NCBI RefSeq assembly: GCF_013149275.1
Contig: NZ_JABGNA010000010.1
Coordinates: 124,001-188,000, forward strand
DNA length: 64,000 nucleotides
DNA from: Mucilaginibacter sp. SG564
GTDB lineage: Bacteria > Bacteroidota > Bacteroidia > Sphingobacteriales > Sphingobacteriaceae
Direction: 5' to 3'
Position numbers and translations under genes: made by a program. The notes under the pieces were generated by a model. It was not told where the DNA came from and did no database searches. It saw only the letters and a program-made list of their open reading frames with translations. Of the stretch, positions 45,661-55,129 are shown in pieces (the first letter of the stretch is position 1; the number at the start of each line of letters is the position of its first letter).

Positions 45661-48600
45661 TTAAAAAGTTACGTTAGCCCCTATCAGGATGGTCCTGGTT
45701 TTGGGATAAAAGTTATTATAGTCCACACCGGGAGAAATACCGCCCTGGTTAATTTCAGGATCCACACCTTTATACTTGGTTATGATGAACACGTTATTGG
45801 CCGAAGTATAGATCCTGAAAACCTTGATGTACTTACTGTTCAGTTTAAAGTTGTAAGCAAGGGTGGCATTATCCAAACGCAGGTAACTTCCGCTTTCCAC
45901 AAAACGAGATGAGTACAAATAAGCATTGTAATCTGCTGCCGATTCGCCTGCTGCATCCTTCAGGATATTGGTGTACTGTGCTGTGTTAGGCCTGAAAAGA
46001 TCGGCGCGTGTTGCGTCAAATATCTTGTTACCAAATACGCCTCTGAAAAAGATATTCAGATCGAAATTTTTATAATGAAAATCATTCGACCAGCCAACCA
46101 ATAATTTGGGTTGTGCACTGCCTAGGTAATGATAATCCGTACCAATTGTTGGCGCAGTTGTCAACTTGCCATCGGCACCAACAAATTGCGAAACTCCATT
46201 AGCGTTTTTGCCAGCGTACTGAAGCGAAAAGAATTGGCCCAGAGGTTTACCTGATTTTAAGATCTGCAAGGAGTGGCTTGATTGACCAGCACCTTCGGGG
46301 AAGGAATACAGCACCGAATCGCCTCCTGAAAACAGTGGGTTAGACAAACTGTTGATAACGTTTTTATTATGCGCAAGGTTCAGCGCGGTCGACCACCTGA
46401 AGTTAGCAGTCCGTACCGGCGTGGTGTTAATGGTTAGTTCGATACCTTTATTGGTCATGCTGCCGCCATTTGCCACAATAGTACCGGTTGGCACCAGGAT
46501 AGGATCAACTGCATATGAGAAGATCATTCCCGTTGTTTTTTTGTTATAAACCTCAAGCGCGCCGGTCACTTTTCCTTTAAACAATTCAAAATCCAAACCC
46601 AGGTTGGCAGTAGAGGTTTTTTCCCATTGCAGGTTTGCATTAGCTGCTTGTGTAGCCCCCAGAGCATTGATATAATTTCCATTACTGTAAAAAGTACCGA
46701 GGCTACCTGAAATAGCTTGTGCCGTATAGGCATTGAAACCTGTTGAGTTACCTGTTATACCATAACTGGCACGTAGTTTCAGATCGTTTATGGTATTATT
46801 TTCTTTCAGGAAGCTTTCCTGGCTTACGCGCCAGGCGGCACCTACCGATGGAAAATATCCCCATTGATGCTCTTTACCAAAAACAGAGCTGCCATCGCGC
46901 CTTACAGAAGCCTGCAACAGGTATTTATCATTGTAGTTATAATTTACCCTGGCAAAATCAGAGATCAGCCTCGTTTCCTGAAACACACCATCGGCACCAA
47001 AATTAACCTGAAAACCAGATACGGCATAAGGGTTGCTTAAGGCCAGGTTGTTGTAACTTACATTATCAACCGGGAAGTTGGTAGTGGTTGCCTGGAAACC
47101 ATCTCCTATAGTATTATTCTGCCAAGAGTACCCTAATACTGCATTGATGGAGTGATTGCCTATTTTTTTATCCCAGTTAAAATATGTTTCTATAATTTTA
47201 TTAACTGTTTGTAACGAACTCCTTGTAGCTTGGCCGTTACTACCAAAGGTTTGCTGCGTATGATAGCCTAAACCAGGCTCCGGGTTATCATATAAACCGT
47301 TGTAATGAGATGTGAAATAAGAGGTATAAAACTCTCCGTGTAAAGTAGTAGTATTTAAATAGGATAAATTTAAGTTGTATGTTAAGCCGAAAGGCAATTT
47401 CAGCTGGGTGTTAAACGCAGCAACAAGATTATTGTATTTTGTATCACTCACGCTGTTGTTTAGCATGCCAACCGGGTTATAGTAGTTTTGCGTTGTCGGG
47501 TTTTCAAAATAGCTTCCATCGGCATTCTTTGTCGGTGAAACCGGCAGGAAAAGCGCTGATTGCAGCAGGATCACGTTTCGATATGGCACATCATTAGCAT
47601 TACTGTTGGAGTTGGTTACAGATAAGCTAAATTTAAGGATATCATCGAAAGCGCTTTGTGTTAAAGCCAACCGGCCAATAACACGCTCCAGGCCGGTATT
47701 GGCAATGATACCATCTTTTTTTACATAGTTTACGCTGGCATAGTAGCTGCTATGGTCGGTACCGCCGCTGAAAGACAGGTTATGATTGTGAGATATGGCA
47801 GTGTTTCGCTCAATAGCTTTTTGCCAATTGGTATTCGCTCCTTTATCATCGGAAGCAGAAAGCGCCTGGTTATTTGTTTTCAGGAAACCCCTTAACTCGG
47901 CAGCGTTCATCATAGCAAGCTGGTTGGCTACCTTTTCGGCACCTACATAGCCGTTATATGATATTGATAACTGCCCTTTTTTACCTTTTTTCGTGGTAAC
48001 CATAATAACACCGTTAGCTGCCCTGTTACCGTAAATGGCAGTTGCCGCGGCATCTTTCAATACATCTATAGTAGCAATATCATCGGGGGCTATGGTAGCA
48101 ATATCAACACCAGGAACACCATCAACTACGTAAAAGGGCCCCTGCGAACTGTTTATTGTAGATGCACCACGCAGAACAACGGCAGCAGGTTTGTTAGGGT
48201 CGCCGCTGGCAGTAATGTTCAATCCCGGAACTTTACCTTGTAACAACTGGCCAACATCTGTAATGGCCCCTTTGTTCAGATCTTTATTATTTACCGTTGA
48301 AACGGCGCTGCTTAATGTGGCACGGGTCGCATTACCATAACCTATCACCACCACTTCGCTCAAACCTTTGGCAGCTTCAACAAGGGTAACGTTAAGCGAG
48401 GTTTGCTCGTCAACCAATACTTCCTTCGTTTCGAAACCTAAAAAACGAAACTGTAAAATATCACCCTTATTAGCATTAATAGTATACGAACCATCAGCAA
48501 GGGTAGAAACAGCCGTTTGTCCGCCTTTTATCAATACCGTAACGCCCGGAATAGGACTCCCCCTACTATCCGTAACCTTTCCAGTTATTTTTTTTGGTAC

Positions 48601-49026
48601 AGCGGGCTGCTCTTCATCCGGCTGCTTTGGTGTAATACGCTCCTTAATGATAATGGTATTATCATCAAGGTCGTAGGTTAAGGGTTGGTCTTTAAATATC
48701 TGGATCAGCACCTGGCTAAGCTCCATATTCACTACATTAATAGTAACCGGTTTTGCCTTCAGCATAACAGTGTTATTGAATATAAACAAGTAGCCTGTGC
48801 GTTTATGCAGTTCTTTTAAAACTGATTTCAACTCGCTGTTTTCTTTAGTAATACTAACTTTTTGCGCCATGGTACGGGCACTAAGTTGCATTGCCAGTAA
48901 GAAAATTAGTAAGCCCGTGATCTTCATCGTCCTTAGTACCAGTTTTAAATAATTTCTTGTTTGTTGGTAGTTACATTCTCCGTGCCGAACAGGCACAGGA
49001 ATTTTAGAATGCAAGAGTAGTTTCAT
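45661..49026 (-). CDS. SusC-family TonB-dependent transporter with STN signalling domain
   Basis: An 1121-residue transporter. An N-terminal cytoplasmic/signal region of about 54 residues ends near TMAQ. An STN domain follows (about 57-125; VSITKENSELKSVLKELHKRTGYLF pattern), then a carboxypeptidase-regulatory domain (about 145-220; ITGKVTDSRGSPIPGVTVLIKG). The TonB-box region SEVVVIGYGNATRA precedes the plug (FYVVDGVPGVDIATIAPDDIA) and a barrel ending in VTF. The STN domain is what contacts a FecR anti-sigma factor, and the sigma/FecR genes lie directly upstream, so transport and induction are coupled. A shorter start at 48927 (MKITGLLIFLL) is possible, but long leaders are normal in this subfamily. 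Confidence 0.93.
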   Translation of the reverse strand: MKLLLHSKIPVPVRHGECNYQQTRNYLKLVLRTMKITGLLIFLLAMQLSARTMAQKVSITKENSELKSVLKELHKRTGYLFIFNNTVMLKAKPVTINVVNMELSQVLIQIFKDQPLTYDLDDNTIIIKERITPKQPDEEQPAVPKKITGKVTDSRGSPIPGVTVLIKGGQTAVSTLADGSYTINANKGDILQFRFLGFETKEVLVDEQTSLNVTLVEAAKGLSEVVVIGYGNATRATLSSAVSTVNNKDLNKGAITDVGQLLQGKVPGLNITASGDPNKPAAVVLRGASTINSSQGPFYVVDGVPGVDIATIAPDDIATIDVLKDAAATAIYGNRAANGVIMVTTKKGKKGQLSISYNGYVGAEKVANQLAMMNAAELRGFLKTNNQALSASDDKGANTNWQKAIERNTAISHNHNLSFSGGTDHSSYYASVNYVKKDGIIANTGLERVIGRLALTQSAFDDILKFSLSVTNSNSNANDVPYRNVILLQSALFLPVSPTKNADGSYFENPTTQNYYNPVGMLNNSVSDTKYNNLVAAFNTQLKLPFGLTYNLNLSYLNTTTLHGEFYTSYFTSHYNGLYDNPEPGLGYHTQQTFGSNGQATRSSLQTVNKIIETYFNWDKKIGNHSINAVLGYSWQNNTIGDGFQATTTNFPVDNVSYNNLALSNPYAVSGFQVNFGADGVFQETRLISDFARVNYNYNDKYLLQASVRRDGSSVFGKEHQWGYFPSVGAAWRVSQESFLKENNTINDLKLRASYGITGNSTGFNAYTAQAISGSLGTFYSNGNYINALGATQAANANLQWEKTSTANLGLDFELFKGKVTGALEVYNKKTTGMIFSYAVDPILVPTGTIVANGGSMTNKGIELTINTTPVRTANFRWSTALNLAHNKNVINSLSNPLFSGGDSVLYSFPEGAGQSSHSLQILKSGKPLGQFFSLQYAGKNANGVSQFVGADGKLTTAPTIGTDYHYLGSAQPKLLVGWSNDFHYKNFDLNIFFRGVFGNKIFDATRADLFRPNTAQYTNILKDAAGESAADYNAYLYSSRFVESGSYLRLDNATLAYNFKLNSKYIKVFRIYTSANNVFIITKYKGVDPEINQGGISPGVDYNNFYPKTRTILIGANVTF

Positions 49027-49094
49027 ACATTTGAATGTTTGGGTTAAGTTTAAATCAGAGTCGAATTTGAAATTTGGGTTAATCCAGGCATATC

Positions 49095-49128
49095 GCCTTT
49101 CCGGCCGGAATCCGGGAGGGCTTTTTTT
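49095..49128 (+). terminator. Intrinsic terminator on the + strand between SusC and FecR
   Basis: GCCTTTCCGG / CCGGGAGGGC form a 10-bp stem (two G-U pairs), loop of 7, followed by seven T. All flanking genes are on the minus strand, where the hairpin has no T-run and one mismatch. It is therefore oriented to stop a + strand transcript antisense to the 5' end of SusC. Confidence 0.6.
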
Positions 49129-49200
49129 ATGGGGTCACCGCTGAAGAGGTAAGTTTTTATTTATCCATATTTTGCAATTAAATTAACAATTGGGTTAAAG

Positions 49201-50385
49201 CTATTTTTTTTCTATGATCACTTTATTGGCGGCAATAGTAAACTTAATGCCACCGGTTGTTTCAAGCAACTTCAGCGCTTTTGATAATGGAATATTTCTT
49301 TTAACCAGGCCTGTAAAATTGAGCTGCGGTTTAGGCCCCCTATACTCCACATCGATATTATACCACCGGGCCAGTTCAAGCACTACCTGCTCAAGTTCTG
49401 TATTATCAAAAAGGAACAAGCCATTTTTCCAGGCGACAACATCTTCGGTATCAACTGTTTTTACATCAAATTTCCTGGCGCCAGTGTCATAAACCGCCTG
49501 TTGCCCAGGCACCAGCAAATGCTTTTGATTGCCATTTGATATTTTAACCGAGCCTTCTAAAAGAGTTGTTTTGCCCGGTTGCTCACTATAAGCACGGATA
49601 TCAAAATGAGTACCCAGCACTTCTACCTTCTGGTTTCCGAAGCTTACTACAAAAGGCATTTTTTTATTTTTAGCAACTTCGAAGTAGGCCTCGCCGCTAA
49701 TGTTGACATTTCTTGATTTGCCGGTAAATGCTGTGGGGTATGAAATAGACGATTCAGCATTAAGCATAACCACTGTACCATCCGGCAACTGCAATCTGTA
49801 TTGCCCGCCTCTCGGCGTGGCCATGGTGTTCATCAACGAAGTAATACCTGCCTGGCTTCCAGGCACATAAGCAAGACTTCCGTTGGTCAGTTTTACAACC
49901 GCAGTATTACCCTGCTGCACAAGCTTGCCATTCTGCGCATCGTTCAATTGAATTTTAGCGCCGTTGGCAAGTATTAAAATTGCTTTATCACCACCGGGGC
50001 TAACATCATGATGTATTTTTCCTGCCGCGAGGGTGTCATTGCTTTTTCGCAAACGGTATTGATATATACCAAATGATAAAGCCAAAACCAATATGGCAGC
50101 AGCTACATAGATGAATTTATTTGTTCGTTTTCTTAGCGGCATGATCTTCTCGTCCAAATCATCGGAAACTGGGTCACCCAATGCGGCGTGCAGCATTCTA
50201 TCACGGGCACCAGCAGGGAAAAGATCATCCTCAAACTGATTTGATTTGAATACTTCTTCCATCAACCGCTGCACCAGCATCTCTGACCCTGGCTTATTGA
50301 TGAACTGCATTAATTCATCTCGCTCGGCCGGGGTTTCAGTCTTGTTAAAATACTGTTGGAATAAGTAGCTTAATCTTTCAGACAT
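49201..50385 (-). CDS. FecR-family anti-sigma factor
   Basis: About 394 residues from ATG 50385 (MSERLSYLFQQYFN). A cytoplasmic N-terminal domain (about 1-90) binds the sigma factor. A single membrane helix (FIYVAAAILVLALSFGIY, about 93-110) leads to a periplasmic FecR domain (about 190-285; TPRGGQYRLQLPDGTVVMLN and GEAYFEVAKNKKMPFVV). The C-terminal DUF4974 domain (about 320-394; FDNTELEQVVLELARWYNIDVEY) is a SusC/STN-contact domain. It relays binding at SusC to the ECF sigma factor encoded 75 bases upstream. An in-frame ATG at 50406 would add 7 residues. Confidence 0.93.
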   Translation of the reverse strand: MSERLSYLFQQYFNKTETPAERDELMQFINKPGSEMLVQRLMEEVFKSNQFEDDLFPAGARDRMLHAALGDPVSDDLDEKIMPLRKRTNKFIYVAAAILVLALSFGIYQYRLRKSNDTLAAGKIHHDVSPGGDKAILILANGAKIQLNDAQNGKLVQQGNTAVVKLTNGSLAYVPGSQAGITSLMNTMATPRGGQYRLQLPDGTVVMLNAESSISYPTAFTGKSRNVNISGEAYFEVAKNKKMPFVVSFGNQKVEVLGTHFDIRAYSEQPGKTTLLEGSVKISNGNQKHLLVPGQQAVYDTGARKFDVKTVDTEDVVAWKNGLFLFDNTELEQVVLELARWYNIDVEYRGPKPQLNFTGLVKRNIPLSKALKLLETTGGIKFTIAANKVIIEKK

Positions 50386-50460
50386 CTTATTTTTTCTCTT
50401 ATACAACTAAAGAGTCAAAAAGAATAAAAAAGGGGTAGTCGAAAACAAGAAAAAAATATT

Positions 50461-51063
50461 TTATTTTAAAAAATGAACGCAAACCATAAAAAACAGCAGA
50501 AACAACTGGTCGTTCTTCTCAGAAATACTGTTTTTAATGAATTTATTAGCTGCTACAACATGCTTTTTCACAGTCTCGGGAGAGATCGAAAGTAACGTTG
50601 CGATCTCGCTGTACTTTAAATGGTTTATTTTGCTGAGCTCATAAACCTTTCGTTGTTGCGGTGGCAACTTCCCAATGAGCTCGTCTATCATATAAGAGAA
50701 ATCTCTCTTCGTATTGGTTTCGTGCTGAAAAGAGCATTCTTCCTGGTATTGTTGTTCAAACCGCTGTTGCTTGGTACGAGCTGCTGCCTTATCTTTTAAA
50801 AAACGATAGGTTTTATTGCGGGTTATAATAAAAAGATAGTTTGTAAAACTTTCTATCTGCGAAAGGCTCTCCCTCCCCGACCATATCTTTACAAAAACAT
50901 CCTGTACAATCTCTTCCGTGGCCTCAAGTGATTCTGTCAATCTATAAACATATTGACCGAGGTTTTTATAATAAAAATCGAACAGGCAAGTGAATGCCCT
51001 TGCATCTCCAGCCGAAATTTTGCTGAGGATCTCGGTTTCATTATGAATTGGCTTGATGGACAA
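50461..51063 (-). CDS. ECF RNA polymerase sigma factor
   Basis: A 200-residue sigma-70 family protein of the Bacteroidota ECF type that pairs with FecR. Region 2 includes YVYRLTESLEATEEIVQDVFVKIW (core binding and -10 recognition). Region 4 has LPPQQRKVYELSKINHLKYSEIATLLSISPETVKKHV, a helix-turn-helix for the -35 element. A hydrophobic tail (LFLLFFMVCVHFLK) ends the protein. The start appears to be TTG at 51063, as no in-frame ATG or GTG is found before region 2. It would direct transcription of the SusC operon at 49026 and of its own gene. The 247-base gap upstream contains the GH29 terminator. Confidence 0.9.
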   Translation of the reverse strand: MSIKPIHNETEILSKISAGDARAFTCLFDFYYKNLGQYVYRLTESLEATEEIVQDVFVKIWSGRESLSQIESFTNYLFIITRNKTYRFLKDKAAARTKQQRFEQQYQEECSFQHETNTKRDFSYMIDELIGKLPPQQRKVYELSKINHLKYSEIATLLSISPETVKKHVVAANKFIKNSISEKNDQLFLLFFMVCVHFLK

Positions 51064-51232
51064 TGTTTAATTAATGGATCTTAAAATTATATAATTTTTA
51101 TCATACCGTTAAATTTATCTACAACTATTACAACAAACCTGTTACAAAGAGCGCAAATCAAACTATCGCCAGTAATTACCCTTGACAGATTTATGCTTAC
51201 ATAGATTAGATGTTTTTGCCGGAGCGGGGAGC

Positions 51233-51285
51233 AAAAAAGCCGCCCTGTTTGACGCTGACCACAAGACAATTGCTAGAAGGGCGGC
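51233..51285 (-). terminator. Intrinsic terminator of the GH29 gene
   Basis: Read on the minus strand: GCCGCCCT (complement of 51278-51285), a 31-base loop, AGGGCGGC (complement of 51239-51246) and six T. It lies 25 bases past the GH29 stop and separates GH29 from the sigma-factor operon. Confidence 0.75.
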
Positions 51286-51310
51286 GCTATTTAAGCCACA
51301 TACTTAAATA

Positions 51311-52935
51311 TTAAGAAATGGCACCTGTTATCCTGAATACATAAGTAGGTTGCTCAGGTAATCTTTCGGGAAAGGCAATAGTGAGACCGTCCTTGTTCGC
51401 TTTAAAATCTATTTTCGGCTCATAGCCCAATAAACTTATAGCGGAGATATCCTTTTTATTAGCCAGGCTTTTTATTAACACCTGACTCTCCGGCCTGCCC
51501 ATTACCATTGCATATAGTACGCCTTTTTTAGTTGTAAAACGGATATCGGCCGAAGAAAATGGCTTTCCTTTGCCCTCGTTAAATCCTTGGGTCGCCAAAG
51601 GGGCCGCGTTTTCTGATGCCGGCCCTTCTCCAAATTTCACCCATGGTCTGGTACCATAGATCGCTTCCCTGTTTATCTGCATCCAGGTTGCGACACCTTC
51701 AACAATGGCGCGTTCTTTTTCGTCGATAGAACCATTACCCCTTATCGGAACGTTTAGCAATAGGTTTCCGTTTTTGCTCACAACATCAACAAGCGTTTGT
51801 ATAACTGTTTTAGCAGACTTGTATTTATTTTCGTCGTAAACACGACGGTCGTAATGCCAATTACCAATACAGGTATCAGTTTGCCATGGTAAAGGTTCTA
51901 TCTCATTGCTTTGACCGCGCTCAATATCCCAAACCATACATTTACGTTGCTGTTCATCTAATATCTTTCCGTTTACCACGGCATTTAACTTCCCATATTT
52001 CCGTATACTATTATTGTACAGATCAGCCGTTATTTGGAGGCCAACATTGCTTACGGGCCAAAGAGGGAGTACGGTATCATCAAAATACATCAGGTCGGGT
52101 TGATAGTTATCCATCAACATTTTTATCCGTTTATAAAACCGGTCACAATATTCATTTGATGGAGGATAAGCGCCATCAGCCCAGGCCCATTGTTTATTAT
52201 TATCCCTTCCTGCGGCACTCAAAGGATGGTGCTGGGCATAAAGATCTTGCGGATCAAACCCATCCCACCATTTTCCTTTGCCATCAGTGGCCGTCATGTT
52301 TCCATCATAAGGAATACCAGTCAATGGGCCGGTTTTATCAGTTTTTTGGGCATCCTCATACCAACTCCATGCGTGGGAAGCATGTACACTTATCCCAAAA
52401 GGAAGCTGATTTGACTTAGCAGCATTAGCCCAGCCTTTGATCAAATCTTTTTTGGCCCTATCTGCGTTGAATTCCAACGCTGGTATGGGTTTGGAAAAAG
52501 ATCAAAATTATCATGGTGGTTCGCAAGCGCCACAAAATATTTGGCGCCGGCTTTTTTATAAAGTGAAACCAGCTTATCAGGGTTCCATTGATCTGCCTTC
52601 CATTCGTTAATCACATCTTTAAAGCCAAATTTTGAGGGGTGCCCATCCTTTTTGCAATGGTACTTATACTGTTCACTACCTTCCTCGTACATGCCGTGGG
52701 CGTACCAGTCGCCATATTCGGGCTCACATTGCGGGCCCCAGTGCGCCCAGATTCCAAATTTAGCGTCCCGAAACCAATCCGGCACCTGGTATTGGGCAAG
52801 TGAGTTCCAGGTAGGCTGAAAATGTGCCGATAATCCAGTCTTTCCGGCAGCTATCGCATTCCGGCCAAAAAGTTTAGATAGGTACAGAGAGGGTATGACC
52901 GTCAATCCTCCTTTTATCAAAGTTCTTCTTTTCAT
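51311..52935 (-). pseudogene. GH29 alpha-L-fucosidase, broken by one frameshift
   Basis: Two frames encode one GH29 enzyme of about 540 residues. The first (ATG 52935) has a Tat-like signal (KRRTLIKGGL), the family start FRDAKFGIWAHWGPQCEPEYGDWY (split over residues about 55-80) and FVALANHHDNFD. It stops after IGPKK. The second continues KKDLIKGWANAA, the likely nucleophile region LMYFDDTVLP and the C-terminal domain to residue TGAIS. Adding one T to the six-T run at 52448-52453 (one A in the coding strand) restores a single frame. The C-terminal 165 residues align well with the GH29 fragment at 1-505. All other sequence looks intact, so recent loss, transcriptional slippage or a sequencing error are all possible. 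The gene has its own terminator. Confidence 0.8.
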
Positions 52936-53169
52936 AGCATTTAGAACGCAATATATTTTTGAACCACTAATTCAGTAACAAGCAGCGCGTTGCATTTCAT
53001 GAGGTGTAAATAGTCTTCGCAATATTCAGTTATTGGTTAAGGTTCTGTGATATTGATTTTTCAAACCTACAGCATCCATTGTTCAAAAATTTGCATAAAA
53101 TGGACTATTTTTTGTAAAAAACCGACCTTGAAACTGGTAAAACATTCATAAACATTGGCATATTTAGTT

Positions 53170-53177
53170 TATATTTG
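53170..53177 (+). promoter_or_regulatory. Putative -7 element of the AraC gene
   Basis: TATATTTG matches TAnnTTTG exactly. It lies between the two candidate start codons (53155 and 53194) of the regulator, which argues that translation starts at 53194. Confidence 0.5.
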
Positions 53178-53193
53178 TATATTTTCGTCTCAG

Positions 53194-54081
53194 ATGGTCA
53201 AAAGGAATTTAGGGCATAGTTTTTCGCTCCTTAATATTGATTACGTCAAACTTAATTCGAAATGGAATTACAGAAATGTGATCAGTCCGTACTATCGCAT
53301 TTACTATATCGATGATGGCGAAGGAAGTTTATCAGATGCTACCCATTCGCTAAAGTTAGAGGCCGGGTGCATATATATTATTCCAAGTTTCACTTTGTGT
53401 AATTTAAGCTGCAACAATTTCCTGAGTCAGTACTTCATACAGTTTTTTGAAGACTCAATAGATGGGAACTCCCTTTTTTCCAGCAATAGGAATATACTAA
53501 AAACTGAAGCATCGGAAACAGATGTCAGGCTTATTAACCCTTTATTGGAAATCAATCCCGGAAGGGGACTCAACAGGTCAGACAATCCCAGCAAATATGA
53601 AAAGGATATTTTTTATAAAGAATACCAGGGACTAAACAATCAGCAAAATATTTCAGCCTACTTGGAAACACAAGGGATACTCATGCAATTAATAGCCAAG
53701 TTTCTTAACCCCCAGCTTTACAAGCACCCCAGCCGCGATCCCATTCCCTTAAAAATAGCTGAAACCCTGAACTATTTACTTGTTAATTTACACCAAGACC
53801 TTTCTATTCATCAACTGGCCACGCGGGCCAATCAAAACATTGATTATTTTTCACGACAATTTAAGCTTCATACCGGTATAAGGCCGTTAAATTTTGTAAA
53901 CGAAAAACGCGTAGAGCGTGCACAATACCTGATGGCCACAACAAGGATGCCTTATTCAGAGATTTGCGTACAAACGGGCTTTGACAACCTCTCCTATTTT
54001 TCAAGAACCTTCAAAAAGCTAACAGGCATGTCACCCAGCGCCTATAAAAAGCAAATATTCCGGGTTGGGTTTGAAAATTGA
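53194..54081 (+). CDS. AraC-family transcriptional regulator
   Basis: A 295-residue regulator starting at ATG 53194 (MVKRNLGHSFSLLNIDYVKL). The upstream ATG at 53155 is disfavoured because a -7 promoter element lies after it. The N-terminal half is a cupin-like ligand-sensing domain (about 25-110; SPYYRIYYIDDGEG, LEAGCIYIIPSF). The C-terminal half is a double helix-turn-helix (about 195-290), with IHQLATRANQNIDYFSRQFK and ICVQTGFDNLSYFSRTFKKLTGMSP. It is divergent from the GH29 gene across 258 bases, so it most probably controls that gene or the sigma-controlled locus in response to a sugar. Confidence 0.9.
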   Translation: MVKRNLGHSFSLLNIDYVKLNSKWNYRNVISPYYRIYYIDDGEGSLSDATHSLKLEAGCIYIIPSFTLCNLSCNNFLSQYFIQFFEDSIDGNSLFSSNRNILKTEASETDVRLINPLLEINPGRGLNRSDNPSKYEKDIFYKEYQGLNNQQNISAYLETQGILMQLIAKFLNPQLYKHPSRDPIPLKIAETLNYLLVNLHQDLSIHQLATRANQNIDYFSRQFKLHTGIRPLNFVNEKRVERAQYLMATTRMPYSEICVQTGFDNLSYFSRTFKKLTGMSPSAYKKQIFRVGFEN

Positions 54082-54126
54082 GGATAACACATAACAGCAT
54101 TGTAACCAGCTAAGTATTTCAAAGCG

Positions 54127-54294
54127 GAATTCTATTTTACTGATTTGGCTTAAGATCAACTGTCTCGCATAGCCTCTGCCCTGATAATCGGGATGGGTAC
54201 CAACGGCGCTCACCTCAACGAAAATTTCACTGCGAAAGCTGAAGCCTCCCATCGCCACCAACCGCCTGACATCAAATATGCCTTCATAATTGCC
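54127..54294 (-). pseudogene. GNAT acetyltransferase remnant
   Basis: An open stretch of about 55 codons on the minus strand reads GNYEGIFDVRRLVAMGGFSF and then VSAVGTHPDYQGRGYARQLI. That is the GNAT central strand and acetyl-CoA-binding motif A (Q/R-x-x-G-x-G/A). Both ends are missing: an in-frame stop precedes it at about 54297, and the downstream sequence is no longer GNAT-like. It is a fragment of a decayed gene, antisense to a 126-codon + strand frame that I do not trust. Confidence 0.6.
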
Positions 54295-55071
54295 TTAACT
54301 AACAAATTTGAGCAACTACCTGATAGTGCACAACTAATAATACTTATAGTATTGATTCTTATAACTGCAACTGAAGTTTTTGGAAGATCATATATCTTTA
54401 ATAAGCCACGTGTTCTTAACGGATGGGGATTTATACGAAGGCTATCAAATAAAAAGAAACGTCAATTATTTAAATTAGGAGAACTAAAAGCAAGTGAGCA
54501 ACAATATAAAACAGAAAATAAATTTGTATTTCCGGAACTTGTGGACAGGCGGATAATATCAGACATAGTTTAAAATTATTTAGGGTGATTTTGTTTAAAC
54601 AGATCATTGAAAATCAATCAATTATTCAAAATTACATACGTTTAACAAGCTCAAAGTCTTAAAAAAGTAGTTCTGAAAGTTTCCCTAGTCTATTAGGAAC
54701 AATGGCCATTAAATGCGTTTGTTCCATTTAGGTAGTTGCCATTGCATTCTAAAAAATCTGTAACCAAATCGATTTTCAAGTCCCTTGGGAAATCTTGATA
54801 ATAATCATCATGGGTAACACATTAATGTATCTCTAACTTCGGGATATTTTGCCCAATCATTCTCTTTGGCCATGAATATTGTCTCAACATCGGATCAGTT
54901 TTACTCATTAGAAATCGACCACGTTGTGAAGCCTAATCGGACTTTTCGAAATTACCGAACCGCTTAATTTAAAAATGCTAACAGGCAGATTTATATTGTA
55001 TCAAGAGATTCGAGTTCAATCTTGTTCCAGCTAAAAGGTAGTCGTCAACATATTTAAATATATAATTAAAT
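54295..55071. other. Long AT-rich region with no convincing gene
   Basis: The + strand frame 54193-54573 contains one membrane-helix-like stretch (AQLIILIVLILITA) and a charged tail, but its first 25 codons lie over the GNAT remnant and no proper start is seen, so it is doubtful. From 54574 to 54937 nothing is recognised. Bases 54938-55031 resemble the repeats at 62561-62786. Confidence 0.4.
54938..55031 (+). repeat. Diverged copy of the 113-bp non-coding repeat
   Basis: The stretch with CGGACTTTTCGAAATTACCG, then AACCGCTTAATTT, TGTATCAA, GATTCGAGTTCAATCTTGTT aligns in order with the repeats at 62561-62786 (CGGACTTCTTTAAATACTCG, AACAAATTAGG, TTTATCAA, GTTCGACATTAGTCTTGCT). Identity by eye is clearly lower than between the other two copies. 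Confidence 0.45.
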
Positions 55072-55101
55072 TTTGTTTTACCATTTTCATCATTACATTT
55101 G
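55072..55101 (+). promoter_or_regulatory. Promoter of the ABC transporter operon
   Basis: TTTG (55072-55075), an 18-base spacer and TACATTTG (55094-55101), an exact TAnnTTTG -7 element. The start codon of the first gene is 29 bases after the -7 element, giving a very short leader. Confidence 0.65.
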
Positions 55102-55102
55102 T

Positions 55103-55126
55103 AGTGTACTACTATACTAATACACT
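55103..55126. promoter_or_regulatory. YtrA-like operator AGTGTA-N12-TACACT
   Basis: An inverted repeat placed directly after the -7 element, over the expected transcription start, and 4 bases before the start codon. Bacillus YtrA, a GntR-family repressor of ABC operons, binds AGTGTA-N13-TACACT as I recall it. The operon encodes a YtrA-type GntR protein (56746-57141), so autorepression is likely. That link is inference. Confidence 0.65.
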
Positions 55127-55129
55127 AAA

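Noticed and set aside
54193..54573. 126-codon + strand frame with one hydrophobic helix
   Set aside because: Its first 25 codons are antisense to a GNAT remnant and there is no start codon before the helix part; kept only as a note in the intergenic entry.
54669..54730. GGAACA/TGTTCC inverted repeat
   Set aside because: Six-base arms with a long loop in AT-rich DNA; likely chance.
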